Source: Exobasidium rhododendri
Lineage: Eukaryota > Basidiomycota > Exobasidiomycetes > Exobasidiales > Exobasidiaceae
Assembly: GCA_026210745.1 (NCBI GenBank)
Contig: CP110632.1
Location: 372,001-436,000 of the forward strand
DNA length: 64,000 nt
Direction: 5' to 3'
Under the pieces are notes generated by a model. The model was given only the letters and a program-made list of their open reading frames with translations. It was not told where the DNA came from and did no database searches. The position numbers and the translations under genes are program-made. This document shows positions 23,761 to 35,547 of this stretch, in pieces (position 1 is the stretch's first letter; each line of letters begins with the position of its first letter).

Positions 23761-25370
23761 TCATGTCGTTCTGCCTAGCCTGTCGAGACAGGCAGGACCT
23801 TGATCATACCATTCCTGTCGCGAGATCCAGAATGAATCCCTCGTTTTCATGATGTCTGCCAACACTGCTCCACCCAAAAAGACCATGTGCTTTCGTCGCG
23901 GCGGATCTTCTATTCGACACTTGAAGGACTGCAAAGGAAAAAGGGAGTAAGTAAGTGAGCAGGTGTGTCTATTTGGTTTGCAACAGAATGTCAACATGGG
24001 CTTTAAATCACCTTCAGTCTAGTATGATCACCGTTAAGGACTCGAGTAAGATATAGCTGCTTCACCTCCTTCTCAAGTCGACTTGGCAGACCCGGGTACA
24101 TGGAGCTACCGCCTGTTGGAGGACCAAAAGTTATATGGGAGGAAGGGAGGAAGCGGGAGAGAGGGCAGGGTTCAGCAAAGCAAGAATGAGTCGTAATGAT
24201 AAGAAGAAGCAGCAGCAGCCGACTCACCACTAAGTACTACATGCTTCCACAGATCACTTCGAACATCAAGCGCCGCACTCTGAATCGTGTTGAAGAGGAG
24301 TTCTGCGATCCCTGGCTGCTCTACGTCGACGAGATGCGGCTGGAACATACACTCTGGCGCTTCAAATCTTTCTGATCCAACTTTAATCACCCTACCATCT
24401 GGCAGTGTATAGTTTTCCACCAACGTAGTCGTTTCTTCTGCAAGCCTCTTGTCCAGATCCAGGTCGTATGACGTGAAGCAGAGCTTCTCTTTGATCTCAC
24501 GAACTGTCTCAAAGTCGGCAGTCCTGTTGAATGCGTATCCTCGCAGTGTCAAGAGCTTGATGAGGAACCTTGTGACATCTCGCCCTGCCACATCCAGTCG
24601 TTTGGTCAGATGCGGCATTGCATACCCTTCGTAGACCTGAGGGGAGGGAAAATCAAGAGTGGTTGAGAAATGCTTGCTGAGGTCATTCGTGGCCGCCAGC
24701 CTTTACGCACAGGAATTACGTGCGACACACCATCACCGCTATCAATAACGACTCCAGTCTGTAGACCTTGAGCGTAGAGTGTCAAAACGGCCTGAATAGC
24801 AACGTAGACACCATCAAAGCCGTATTCTTCGAACATAATCTGACACATTTCCTCTCGGTTCTTTTTGGGGTTCATCGGTGGCTCAGTGAGAAGGATCTTC
24901 CGACCTCGTGGGTCGATTCGAAGCTTTTCATCAAAAGTGTAGTTCCAGACTAGCAACATCACAAGTTCCTAGTATCAGTATTCGTTCATTGCGCTGAGAC
25001 GTGGGGGTACTCACCATGTCGCATGTCGTTAAAGTCTTTTACGATACCATGCTCCATAGGCTGTGTCACTTGAAGGTAATTACGAAATTTCGCTGCTTCA
25101 GTTCCCACCATGATGTCCTTGATCTCGCCAGCTGCAGCATCCTTCTCTTCCACTCGTAGGATAGGCCTGCCCACGATAGAAGGGAAAACATGCTCTGGGA
25201 AGTTGGAACCGGCGTAACCTACTTTGACAAACTGGTGTGGGAGAAGAAAAGGGGGTGTCAGAGTAGGCGTGGTCAGTCAGTCGGTGAAGCTAAGGGACAC
25301 AGATGATGTTGCATCAGATCCGCATTCTCACCCCGGTACCATTGTCGACGACAACTGGCCGATCATCCAT
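23761..25370 (-). CDS. ARP2: Actin-related protein 2 (Arp2/3 complex)
   Basis: Six exons on the minus strand: 25370-25332, 25231-25015, 24949-24711, 24636-24228, 24112-24012 and 23928-23761, giving 390 aa, the usual Arp2 length. The product starts [20 protein letters not shown], an actin-fold phosphate-1 loop, and has GRPILRVEE. It continues with [20 protein letters not shown] (phosphate-2) and [20 protein letters not shown]. It ends in [20 protein letters not shown], which is characteristic of Arp2 rather than actin or Arp3. Arp2 is one of the two actin-like subunits of the complex that nucleates branched actin at endocytic patches. Donor 3 is GTGCGT; all joins keep frame. It shares a 305-bp divergent promoter with ATP1. 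Confidence 0.97.
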
Positions 25371-25675
25371 CTTGCCAGTGAGTCCGATAGGTAGAGGTGT
25401 AGGGGGGACAGTGTAGACTCTAATTACCTATGGCCTAAACTTGTACGTGGTCGGTGCGGTGCGATCAGCCACTTCCTCCAACTTCAACTTTGGACCAGTT
25501 CAAGTTCACGCGGGCGACACATGGCACGTGACAATTCTACAGCCACGGAACGTTACGGCCCAAGGAGCCGTTAAGCGAGAGCGTGGCCAGCGAAGGAGAA
25601 TCCGCCTACTCAAACGCCCTACATTTTCATTTTCTACAACCTGATTTCTTCCTTCTCCGTAATATAAACGTCGCC
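25371..25675. promoter_or_regulatory. Bidirectional promoter between ARP2 and ATP1
   Basis: The start codons of ARP2 (minus) and ATP1 (plus) are only 305 bp apart with nothing else between, so both promoters must lie here or overlap. No specific element was identified with confidence. Confidence 0.6.
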
Positions 25676-27685
25676 ATGCTCTCCAGATCTGCAGGCTTCG
25701 CCGCTGCCAATCTGGCAAAGTCTACCGTCGCACCGGCTGTGAGTGATGGAGAGAGAACTGTGGAAGAAATGGGAGGGGATTTGGTGATGGAGAGGGAGGG
25801 ACGGGGAGGGACAGGAAGAAAGTTGTGTCAAAAGGAACTGACCGCAAGAGGAGCGTCGTAGCATCAAAAGAGAAGCAGAGGACAACTTGTTTGTGTGTTC
25901 GTAGGATAACAGACTGACCTTTTCACTCCAATCGTCTTCGTTCGTAGGCTCGCCGTGTGGCTCCCGCCTTTGTGCGATCCTACGCTACCGCCAAACCAGC
26001 AGCCTCTGAAGTTAGCTCGATACTCGAGCAACGAATCTCAGGATCATCTGCTGGAGGTGACGTTCAAGAGACCGGACGAGTATTGAGTGAGTTGAAACAG
26101 AGAAAAAGAGAGAATGTGTCAATATAGAGGAACGGCACTAAACGTTTCTCTCTCTCTTTTCTTCTCTTTTTGACAGCCATTGGAGATGGTATTGCTCGTG
26201 TTTACGGTTTGCGAAACGTACAAGCCGAGGAGATGGTAGAGTTCTCATCTGGTGTCCGTGGAATGTGCTTGAACTTGGAAGCCGACAATGTCGGTGTGTC
26301 CATCTTGGGATCTGATCGAGCTATTCGTGAAGGTGACACTGTCAAGCGAACTGGACAAATCGTAGATGTACCCGTCGGTATGGAGATGTTGGGTCGAGTC
26401 GTTGATGCGTTGGGAGAACCCATTGATGGAAAGGGACCCATCAAGACCACAGAACGTCGTCGATCGTCACTCAAGGCACCTGGTATCTTGCCCCGTCAAT
26501 CCGTCAGTGAACCTATGCAAACTGGTATCAAGCCCATCGATGCCATGGTACCCATTGGTCGAGGTCAACGTGAATTGATTATTGGAGATCGTCAAACCGG
26601 TAAGACTGCCGTCTGCATTGATACCATCCTCAATCAAAAGCGATGGAACGATGGAAATGATGAGAAGAAGAAGCTTTACTGTGTCTACGTTGCCGTTGGA
26701 CAGAAGCGATCTACCGTCGCTCAATTGGTCAAGACTCTCGAAGAGAACGACGCGATGAAGTACACTTGCATTGTCGCTGCCACTGCTTCTGAAGCTGCAC
26801 CTCTTCAATACTTGGCTCCTTTCTCTGGAGCTGCCATTGGAGAATGGTTCCGTGACAACGGAAAGCACGCTCTGATTGTCTTTGATGACTTGTCCAAGCA
26901 AGCCGTCGCTTACCGTCAGATGTCTTTGCTTCTTCGACGACCTCCAGGTCGTGAAGCCTACCCGGGTGACGTCTTCTACTTGCACTCTCGTCTTCTCGAG
27001 CGAGCTGCCAAGATGAACGACAAGCTCGGAGGTGGTTCGTTGACTGCTTTGCCCATCATTGAGACACAAGGTGGAGATGTATCTGCCTTTATTCCCACCA
27101 ACGTAATTTCGATTACTGGTGAGTAGGCTTCCTTTGCTTTGGATGATTGTCAGGAACAGAATTGCTAAACCCTACATCTTTTTTCTCCCCTTAGACGGAC
27201 AAGTATTCTTGGAATCCGAACTCTTCTTCAAGGGTATTCGACCTGCCGTCAACGTCGGTCTTTCCGTCTCTCGAGTCGGATCGGCTGCCCAGTCGAAGAT
27301 CTACAAGGCCGTCGCTGGTTCGTTGAAGCTTTACCTGGCTCAATACCGTGAATTGGCTGCATTTGCTCAATTCGGTTCCGATTTGGACCCTTCCACCAAG
27401 AGCGTCTTGGACCGAGGTATTCGTTTGACTGAACTACTCAAGCAAGGACAGTACGCTCCCATGGCGACGGAATTGCAAATTCCCATCATCTTTGCCGGTA
27501 TCAGAGGTTTCATTGACAAGATTCCCGCAGACAGAATCGTCGAATGGGAAGCCGCTTTCCGAGCTCACCTCACCGAGAACGACTCTCTCCTCCAAGACAT
27601 TGCCAACGGAAAGTCCTTGACACCCGAGTTGGAGAAGAAGATGAGCGAGACGGTCAAGAACCACGTCGAAAGCTTCCTTGCCTAA
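25676..27685 (+). CDS. ATP1: Mitochondrial F1-ATP synthase subunit alpha
   Basis: Four exons: 25676-25738, about 25948-26086, 26177-27118 and 27195-27685, giving about 544 aa (yeast Atp1 is 545). The first exon and the start of the second encode a Ser/Ala/Arg-rich mitochondrial targeting sequence. The mature part begins near [10 protein letters not shown]. Family marks include [30 protein letters not shown], the P-loop GDRQTGKTA, and [20 protein letters not shown] with the conserved arginine region. [20 protein letters not shown] runs into [11 protein letters not shown] across the last intron. It is part of the catalytic F1 head that makes ATP. Codon use is strongly biased compared with neighbours, as expected for an abundant protein. 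Confidence 0.98.
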
Positions 27686-28445
27686 AACATTCATCAGTGA
27701 AGGGTGGGGGACGATGATAGAAAAGCCCGCAATGAACATGAAAAAAACAAGGCGAGCTGGAGAGAAAAGCAAAGATGAAGATATGTACGTAGTCTTTTGC
27801 CTTGAATTCTTGTGATAAATGAAGTGAAAAGAACAGAGAGGGTGTGCAAAAGGAGGTGGGGCGCAACACTGTGCCGATGTGACCGGAGAGGGGCCGCTGT
27901 GCTCGCTGAAGACCACTATTCCCTGCCTATCTGACATTATGAGACACCACCCTACACCTTGAATTGGCTTAATCGCTCCATTGTGGCTTTGCGAGACGGG
28001 TATAAGAGCCTTACTCCCCTCCAAAAAAAAGGACCCACGAAAGACTTGGAGAGACGTAGGCAACAGCAATACAGCAAACGCAGATGCTCGGTGGAAAACG
28101 TAGAAGCAGACCGGCAAACGCCCCAGCCTTGCCGGAAGCTATTGGTCCAACGCGGAACGCCGTTCTGGCAGAGTCCGTCCGAGTAGTCATTGCATTACTC
28201 TGAATCACTCTCCAGCGCCATCTCGCATCTTTCACTTGCGATCTCGAGGAGATAAAGGGCCTCTCTTCAGCGGCGGCTCAGCGCCATCTCTCGCTGTTCT
28301 ATCTCCTCCCAGCGACATCCTATCATTTTTCCCCATCCTCGCCAAAGGTAAGATCGCCCTATCTCATTGTCGCCTTGTTGTACATGATCTAATGTATCTC
28401 TATACTCTGCCCCCCTGCAAAAGGCACATCTTCACAACTTCGAGA
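27686..28445. other. Intergenic spacer
   Basis: 3' flank of ATP1 and upstream region of the next gene. A GTAAGA near 28348 with later AG sites suggests a 5'-UTR intron of the downstream gene. The stretch 28195-28330 repeats the short phrase CAGCGCCATCTC twice. No gene was recognised. Confidence 0.5.
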
Positions 28446-28790
28446 ATGGAATTAGTCGGTCTTTGTCAACTCACGGAAGAAGGAATCATCAAACACGAGC
28501 AAGTCGAAGAAGTGAAAGACTTTATGGATAGTGCACCTGACAATTCCTACTTCAAAACGACATTCTTAGAAGGAAAGGGAAAGCAGATTTTGCTTGCTAT
28601 CTACGATGAAAAGACGGACGAACAGATCGATGCAAAGGTCTTCACTTGTGGTGTTGGCTATGAGCGTTTCAAGCAGGAATACTTCCAATGGCAACAAAAG
28701 GAAGAAAAGGACGACCAGAATGCTCACTTAGCTACTGGTCACTGCGATTGGGAAGATCTTGAGGAGCTCATCGAGTCAAGCGAAGGATAG
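28446..28790 (+). CDS. Small acidic protein, unknown function
   Basis: A 114-aa ORF from the ATG at 28446. It begins MELVGLCQLTEEGIIKHEQV and ends in an acidic WEDLEELIESSEG. It is soluble, with mixed alpha/beta character and no signal peptide or membrane segment. I do not recognise the family. The reading frame is open upstream to 28236 but that part looks like leader sequence, and a likely 5'-UTR intron ends close to the ATG. It lies in the same direction as ATP1 and the WW-domain gene. Real-gene status rests on sensible amino-acid composition and position only. Confidence 0.6.
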   Translation: MELVGLCQLTEEGIIKHEQVEEVKDFMDSAPDNSYFKTTFLEGKGKQILLAIYDEKTDEQIDAKVFTCGVGYERFKQEYFQWQQKEEKDDQNAHLATGHCDWEDLEELIESSEG

Positions 28791-29051
28791 AGAGCTACTA
28801 CGTGAAGCCATATCACCATTGATGACACGGTTCTTCTTGTATGCTTGCCCATCGATCGAAGTGTGAATAAACGATACGCCCGCTTGACTTACTCTTGTTA
28901 ATGAAAGGAATTCGGTAGTGAGCCACGCGGCACCTCTCCTCCTTCCCTGTCCATTATCCTCTCGCAAAGTCGAAATTAGATTCCTTTTCCATCGATCCTG
29001 AAGTGCTGAAAGCAGAACTCCTCCTCACACCTTGTCGGCATACAACACACC

Positions 29052-31433
29052 ATGTCAGCTCTGGACGAGGAGACCGTTGACTGGGGCGATGTCGAGGCCA
29101 CAGCAGCAACGAATGGCAGCACTGGCGGCGATGATGTCATCTCATTAGGAGGTGCGGAAGACTTGGAAGAGGAAATCGTGACCGTGCCCGCGAAGGAAGA
29201 AACGGCAGTGGAAGAAGTCAAGGCAAAGGAGAACACGGTCGATGAGGTAAAACCGGTGGTGAGAAATGATGCTGCTCCCGCGAAAGCCCTTCCGCCTGGC
29301 TGGAAGTTGCAGGAAGCTCGATCAGGCGGAGTCTACTACTTCAATACAGTCACTGGTCAGACGACCTGGGACTTTCCTACTGACAGTGAAACAGCGGCAA
29401 CAACCACGAACGAGGCAGCAACCCCAGTCGTCGAGAAGAAGCTCGGTGGTATTCAAATTCGGGGAGCAGGTCTCCAAATTAGAGGAGCAGCAAGAAGCAA
29501 TGGAAGTGTGGAGAAAAAGGAGGACGAACCAGACCCTTCGTCTAGGAAACGTGAAGTTGATAATCTAGTCAAAGAAGAAGTACCAGCACAGGAACTACCT
29601 CAAAGTGAGCACACGAGTCGAGAACACCCCTTTCTCTATTCTCGATATAACCATGCCAGTTGGATGATGGATAGCTTTGCCTTTTGGACCGCTTCGCTGT
29701 TTCTCCACAAAGTCGTGCTACCCTGACAGACTTACTCTCTGAACTTTCATCTTCATCTTGGGGTGGACTACATCTATTGTCATCATCAAATGTGGACATG
29801 AATATTGACTCGAGCATCGTCTTCTCTCCTCTCTCTTCATCAACAGAACGACGTCGATCCAATACGCCAGAAGAGAAGAAGGAGTCTAAGTCGATTGAAA
29901 CTTCCCCTCCCGCTCGCAAACCACAGGATCGAAGTCAAGGTCATGCGACGGAGGAAGATGCCCGTGAAAGACGTGCGCCGTCAGCTCCTTCAGCCCCGTC
30001 AAAAGATAGGATTACTGGCTGGGGTCGAAGAGCGGACATTGCTAGCGACTCCAAAGGAACGGGTGGAGTCAATGCAAACAAGTCTCGCCACGACAGCTAC
30101 TCTGTGAGGATGGCAGAGAGATAGAAGAAGCTGTGCCGAGAAGAAGGACTCTGACCAATCGATTCTTACCCAGCAGCGAGTCACTCGTGAGACGAATCTT
30201 TCCGACTCACGAGCTCGAGATGGAGGTAATAATGACGGTCCACGCAGGAATGAAATGGGTGAAAGAGACTACTCTCGTTCCCAAGGTAATGACACTTATG
30301 CGCAATCACAATCAGGTGGATACGAGTCGAGTAAAGGACCTACAAATAGATACAGCGATGAGCGCAATGTATCTTCCAAGACAGCGCGAGATCGAGGGTA
30401 TGATCGGAATGATCGAAAAAGGGAAGCTTCCCCACCGCCGAGAAGTCGAAGGGAATCAGATCGTGTGGAAAGCACGCGAGAGGAGGGAAGAGATCGACCT
30501 CGAGAGCGTGACACCAGAGATGAAAGAAGGGAAGTACCCAGAGAGCGCGATACAAGAGATAAGGAAAGAGACCGCTACTCTCAGCAAGGTATCGACAGAG
30601 GCAGCAGAGGTACAGAAAAGGACTCTAGGAGAGACTACAATCGAGACAACGCACCCAGTCGAAGTAGAGAAGCTGAGCGACCCGTCCAAGCCAAAGTAAG
30701 CGCAGAGCCAAGTCGATCCAGTAGGGCTGGCGCTGATAATTTCGACCGAGATGCTAGGAGCGCGAGTACAAGACCATCACTAGAGGGCAAGAGCTACAGG
30801 TCTGGTAGCTTCCAAGATCAGTCCTCAGCCTTCCAGAATCAAGGAAATAACGATCGAGGCTACAGCAATCAAGGGTATGGCAATCAAGGATACGGCATCC
30901 AGGGAAAGAATTACATGGATCGCAGTGGAAGTAAGCCACCTTTCTCGCCAGCAGGATCAGGCACTCCTAATAACGGTAGCAACACACCACAGCGCTCGCA
31001 ACAAGGAGGCTATCAACAAGGTCCTCAAGGTTACCAAAGCTATCGCCCTCAAGGCTTTCGACCAGATTCCACCCCAAAATTGAACGAGTCGTCTCACTCT
31101 GCAGCCGATGGATCAGGAGGAGGATACAACAGATGGGGTCAACAGCCTTTACAGCAAGGTGGCGCTCGACCCCTGCGACCATTTGTTCCTCCTGAAGAAA
31201 AGCAAAAGCGGTGGTGGAACAAAAATACCGGTGAGAAGAAGCCAGTCGATCCAGAAGCTTTTGCCGAAGCAGAGGGTCGCGGCGCTTCTACTACGATCAC
31301 GACGCCGATGAGGAAACCATCTTCCACGCCGTCTGTTGAACCTGCTCCGAGACAGCAGACCGATCGAGAGCGGGAGCTAGCAGAGAGAGAAGCAGCAATC
31401 GCTCGCAAGGAAAGAGAGTTGGGGCTCAAGTGA
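29052..31433 (+). CDS. WW-domain protein with Arg/Ser/Gly-rich tail
   Basis: Three exons, 29052-29604, 29847-30103 and 30174-31433, giving about 689 aa. The N-terminus MSALDEETVDWGDVEA is acidic. One WW domain lies at about 80-110 (LPPGWKLQEARSGGVYYFNT...TTWDFP) with both signature tryptophans. After it come a GGIQIRGAGLQIRGA repeat and a basic Glu/Arg/Asp/Ser region like that of RNA-processing proteins. Gly/Tyr/Gln repeats (QGYGNQGYGIQG) and a conserved-looking block WWNKNTGEKKPVDPEAFAEA follow, then a C-terminal coiled stretch. The layout suggests a nuclear RNA-binding or splicing-associated protein, but no ortholog is named. Exon 2 could also end a few bases away; the frame forces these joins closely. 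Confidence 0.8.
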
Positions 31434-31520
31434 AGGAGGAGTAGCGTTGTATGTGTGTGTGTACTTCTTACTCTCTGCTTTCCCCGTTCTTCCGTCCCCA
31501 TCATGTTCCTTTACCTTCCA

Positions 31521-33287
31521 TCAAATCATTGCGCTGTAATGGAAGAAAGCATCGACAGCCTTGGGCCAAATGAGGAGTAACGAGACTTTCGTGTGTTCTA
31601 GGACAGGTGCACTCTGTCTTAGTTGTGCTTCTGCTTCGATGGACTGATCCACCGTCGGCACCCGAACGTCGGCGGGGAGGCTGGAGAGGTAATCGAGCTG
31701 AGCATCTGACCTCTGTTGCTCCCAGTACACTTCCGGTCCTTTGCTCTTGTAGTCGGCAAAGGGGAAGGCGATGGTAGAGGCAGAATGTCGATCATTGTGC
31801 CGATGGAGTACGGTTGGCCCGTGCAATCCTTGATTGAGCTGTCTTTGCATCGTGGCGCTCAAGACATGTGCAGTGATGCTCGCCCGAGTTGACCATGACT
31901 CTTCCAATGCTCTTGGAGGGATCAAAAGCTTGAAGAGTGTCATGTCGTTTCGTTGGACATTGAGCAGGAATCGCAAGGTGAGAGTTTTGATTTGATTTGA
32001 TGGACAGAACGGAATCAGCATCGTTTCACCTTGCTCGTTACTTGCATTTGATGCTGTTGCTGTACCGTCTAAAGGTGAGAGAGCAGGAAGAGCAGGCGAG
32101 GTGGCTGCCTCACCTTCACCAGCAGCTACTCCCACACGGCGTATTTGATCCTGTCGATCATCGATAGCCTCTTCTAGATTGCGGTGACTCATTGTCCAAT
32201 CTTCCCTTGGCCATCCATGGACGAGTCCCCCGACCCTGTCGCTCTTGAACTGCAATATCACCAACGGCATCTCCATCCGTAGAAAGGACAAGTTTGGTAA
32301 AATTTCGCGTACAAAGAACCCATCCGCCTGAAAGATCTGATGAAGTTGGCTCAGATGACAAAGGTCCAACGTTAGATGACTCAAGTTGGCCAGGTACAAA
32401 GAGCTTGATGGTCGGGGTGAAGGTGAACAAATGCCGTGCCTGCTTGTATGTTCAAACAGACTTTGTAGCGTATTGGATCGCTTTTGAAGCTCCTCTTGCT
32501 CGGCCTGCTCTCGTAACAGCGCCGCATCGTCCCCTCTTCCTCCTTGCGGCCAACGATTCTGCACATCGACCTCGTCTCTCCAGCAGATGCTCAGGACTCG
32601 CACGGTGCTTGGTGGTGGTGATGAAGGAGTTGAGGCGGCTCCATTTCTCTCCCCATCCCCCATCCCCTCCTCGCTCTCCTCGCCGCCGCCCACCTCCTCG
32701 GCAACATCTTCGCCATAGAGCAAGTACGGCAACAGGGTGCTCTCATTTGCTCCTACTTTGACACGAGTGCAATACGTTCTGACTGCTAAGAATATCTGGA
32801 TGATGACATTCTCATCAACATCTGTCCAAATACGACTATCCAGCGTGAGGTCTCTAATCTTACTGGCCAAGGAGGGCTTCTTCTGAACAGTAGCTAAGAA
32901 TGACTTCATCTTGCGACTGGACACGTTGACTTGCTTGTACAGTTTTGGTCTACTTAATTGATCGAATTGACGACAGACTAGACACAAGTTGTATGCTTCC
33001 CTCAGTCTCATCGAGGTCGCAAACGAATCTTGATACTCAAAGGAAGCACTTGGAGAGGCGGAACTGATGTCGAAGATGGTGTGATGAATGATGCGGTCGA
33101 TGAGTTCAGTGGGTAAGATTGATAGGAGCGAAAGGGTTGTTGTTCTTCCTTCCTCTACGTCTTCCTCTCCATCTTCGAATCCACCACCGCTGCTTTGGCC
33201 CATGACTATCTGCATCTTCCTCTCCATCTCGCTCAGTCCACCGCCTCCATAGTGACGCGATGGATCGAGAGAGCCCGGCGCTGACAT
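31521..33287 (-). CDS. F-box-like protein
   Basis: An intronless ORF of 588 aa from the ATG at 33287. Residues about 50-115 contain an F-box-like motif: LLSILPTELIDRIIHHTIFD, then NLCLVCRQFDQLSRPKLYKQV. This is followed by SFLATVQKKPSLASKIRDLTL, as in many basidiomycete F-box proteins of unknown substrate. The rest has no clear leucine-rich or WD repeats. F-box proteins link substrates to SCF ubiquitin ligases through Skp1; which substrate is unknown. It is convergent with the WW gene (87 bp between stop codons). Confidence 0.7.
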   Translation of the reverse strand: MSAPGSLDPSRHYGGGGLSEMERKMQIVMGQSSGGGFEDGEEDVEEGRTTTLSLLSILPTELIDRIIHHTIFDISSASPSASFEYQDSFATSMRLREAYNLCLVCRQFDQLSRPKLYKQVNVSSRKMKSFLATVQKKPSLASKIRDLTLDSRIWTDVDENVIIQIFLAVRTYCTRVKVGANESTLLPYLLYGEDVAEEVGGGEESEEGMGDGERNGAASTPSSPPPSTVRVLSICWRDEVDVQNRWPQGGRGDDAALLREQAEQEELQKRSNTLQSLFEHTSRHGICSPSPRPSSSLYLANLSHLTLDLCHLSQLHQIFQADGFFVREILPNLSFLRMEMPLVILQFKSDRVGGLVHGWPREDWTMSHRNLEEAIDDRQDQIRRVGVAAGEGEAATSPALPALSPLDGTATASNASNEQGETMLIPFCPSNQIKTLTLRFLLNVQRNDMTLFKLLIPPRALEESWSTRASITAHVLSATMQRQLNQGLHGPTVLHRHNDRHSASTIAFPFADYKSKGPEVYWEQQRSDAQLDYLSSLPADVRVPTVDQSIEAEAQLRQSAPVLEHTKVSLLLIWPKAVDAFFHYSAMI

Positions 33288-33687
33288 GGCAATGGCAAGA
33301 CGCAAAAGTGTTGGTCGAGGTATAAGCGCCTACTCCACTTCACTAGTGTTCTTCCTGCAGAGGGTGGCACGCGAAGTCCTCAAAGGCGGGTGGGGGGAGG
33401 AACCACTCAACAATTGGCGGGGCGGGGATCAAAGCAAACACTCCACACAACAAGCGGCAACAGACATTCAAGCAATGGAATTCACAACGTCACAATGAGA
33501 CAAGAAGGAACGGAACACAGTAATCCACCCTTCCCTGATCTCCTCTACTACGTCATAAAGCTTCCAAAACATCATCTACATCCATCTCACTACTCCCACT
33601 CGACCCCCCCCCTTCACCACCGCCATTCAACATTAGACTTTCTTTCTTTTCCGATTCCGGCATCTACCGTATTTCCCCCCCCCCCCA
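33288..33687. other. Spacer between the F-box gene and CDC55
   Basis: Both neighbours are on the minus strand. It includes two C homopolymers on the plus strand, near 33605-33612 and 33675-33686. The second begins two bases after the CDC55 stop codon on the coding strand. No gene is seen. Confidence 0.6.
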
Positions 33688-35547
33688 TCACGTTGCGTTG
33701 TTTGCGGAAAAGATAAAGAGGTTGTTGGTGGCTGCAATGGCAATCGTGTCTTCTCTTGGATGGTAGCTGGCATGAAGGATCTTCTTGTTGAAGTCAATTG
33801 TGTCGACGTTTATGGGTCCTGCTCCTGCGGCTACGCCTGCTGCTTGAGCTCCTTGATTCTTGCCCTTTTTATTCCCCGCCAGCTTCTTTGCCTTGAAAGC
33901 GCTCTTGTCTGCTTGGAGTACGATGTCGCTCTCATCATCTTTGTCAAAGACATGGAAGTAGTTGGCGTAGCTACCTGTCAAGATCTTCTTGTTGTCGTAA
34001 CCCCAAAGACTCTCAAACTTGTCAAAGATACAATCATTCTCGTACAAGTCGCAAAGCTTCGATCGTAGATGTTCATGAATGGGTATTGTTTTCACTGGCT
34101 TGTTCTCCATGTTGACATCCCAGATCTTCAATGTCAGATAGTCCCGGCTCAAAATATATCGACCGTCACGACTGAACTTTACGTCGGAAATCGAAGAGAT
34201 AATTTCACTGAAGAACGACTTGTTCGACGGATCTTCTTCCTCCTCGAAGTCTGTGGGAAAAAGAAGAATACATCATCAGCCCGCTTCGCAGATTCTCTGA
34301 ACTAAAAAGAAGCTACTCACGCTTCGCATGATGATCACACAGCGCCGAGTCTCGCATATCTGCCAGCTTAATAGTCCCCTTTGAGCTAGAGTAGACAAAA
34401 TTATTGCAGTTGACTGGATGGAATTCGGCGGCAGTGATGACTTCCGTCAATTCCTCCATGTTCACCGGTTTGATATCGACGATATTGAAGCTCTGGTCGG
34501 AGATGTTCAAGTTCCACAGGTTAATTCGAAGATCGTCTGCGCTGATGTAAGTTTCCCCGTCTGAGTTGACACTGATGCTGTTGATGTGATATGCGTGGGC
34601 GTTGGCATATATCTTTCGAGGCACCGCTGCTACTATTGTATCGTGATGTGTCAGGGACGGCAGTCGCAGGTTGTGGCCACTACCGACCAATGGCTGGACT
34701 GTGGGTAATAGACTAGGGTGCAAGTTTCCTTGATTGTGTGCATATGGTGAATTTCGGAACGCATCATTGGAGAGGTTGTTCTCTGCAACGACCTTTAGTG
34801 ACTTTTCGAACACTTTCCACAGCTTGATGGTCTTATCTGTGATGTCGAAAAGAGAGGTAAAGGCTGGCGTTAGCTTGCGAGCACCCGTCGTGCACAGAAT
34901 ATCGTCACGCACCATTTGTACTCAGGAGGAAATGCGCGGCGTTCTGTCTTCGGCACCATTTGATCTTGTTGATCTTCTCTTCTATTTCCAACGACTTGAG
35001 ATAGTCAAATTCAGGCTCATGACTCTGGAACTCGGTATGGAACTTGTACTCGCAGCCCTTTTTCTGTGTGGCGGTCAAGTGCAGGAAGTTTCAGCGTCAT
35101 AGTCCTCATCGATGGTTGCACTATACTCATACGTACAGACTCATTTCGTTCAAACAACACCACCCTTCCTCCCTTGTCACCGGTCGCAAGGTAGTCACCT
35201 GTGTGATCGAACTCAACAGTCGATATGATGTCCGCTGCAGAAAGGAAAAGGAACAAGCAAAATCGTTAGCTCTTGTATAAAGTGCAAAGATGCCACTTCA
35301 GATCTCTTCGCATCATCGTTCTGCCACTGTGACAAAGGGGGGCGCCGTTCGAAGTGACACGACAAAGGATCCTCTACCCCTTCGACCTTCCTTGTTTCGT
35401 ATTTGCTCCGGACCATTACCCCCTTCACGTCATTCTTCGACCCTGCCGATGAGACGCAAACTCACCTTCGGTGATTTCCTCCACTTCCCCCTTATCACCA
35501 AAGCACTGTGCAAACCTCCATCCGCCTGTTGGGTCGGTCTCTGCCAT
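33688..35547 (-). CDS. CDC55: Protein phosphatase 2A regulatory subunit B (B55/Cdc55)
   Basis: Five exons on the minus strand: 35547-35466, 35234-35137, 35063-34913, 34836-34321 and 34250-33688, giving 469 aa. Diagnostic blocks are [97 protein letters not shown] and [14 protein letters not shown]. Together they are the WD-repeat propeller of PR55. B55 steers PP2A to mitotic and morphogenetic substrates in nucleus and cytoplasm. Compared with animal B55, the fungal-type Asn/His-rich insertion after LWKV and the Lys/Ala-rich insertion near the C-terminus are present. A G12 tract follows the stop codon almost directly. Confidence 0.97.

Noticed and set aside
26467-27069. 200-codon antisense ORF across ATP1
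   Set aside because: Shadow of the strongly biased ATP1 codons; no family similarity.
27434-28117. 227-codon antisense ORF overlapping the ATP1 3' end
   Set aside because: Half overlaps ATP1 coding sequence and shows no similarity.
30133-30699. 188-codon ORF in another frame of the WW-protein exon
   Set aside because: Arises from repetitive Arg/Glu/Ser codons; the annotated frame continues the spliced WW protein and is longer.
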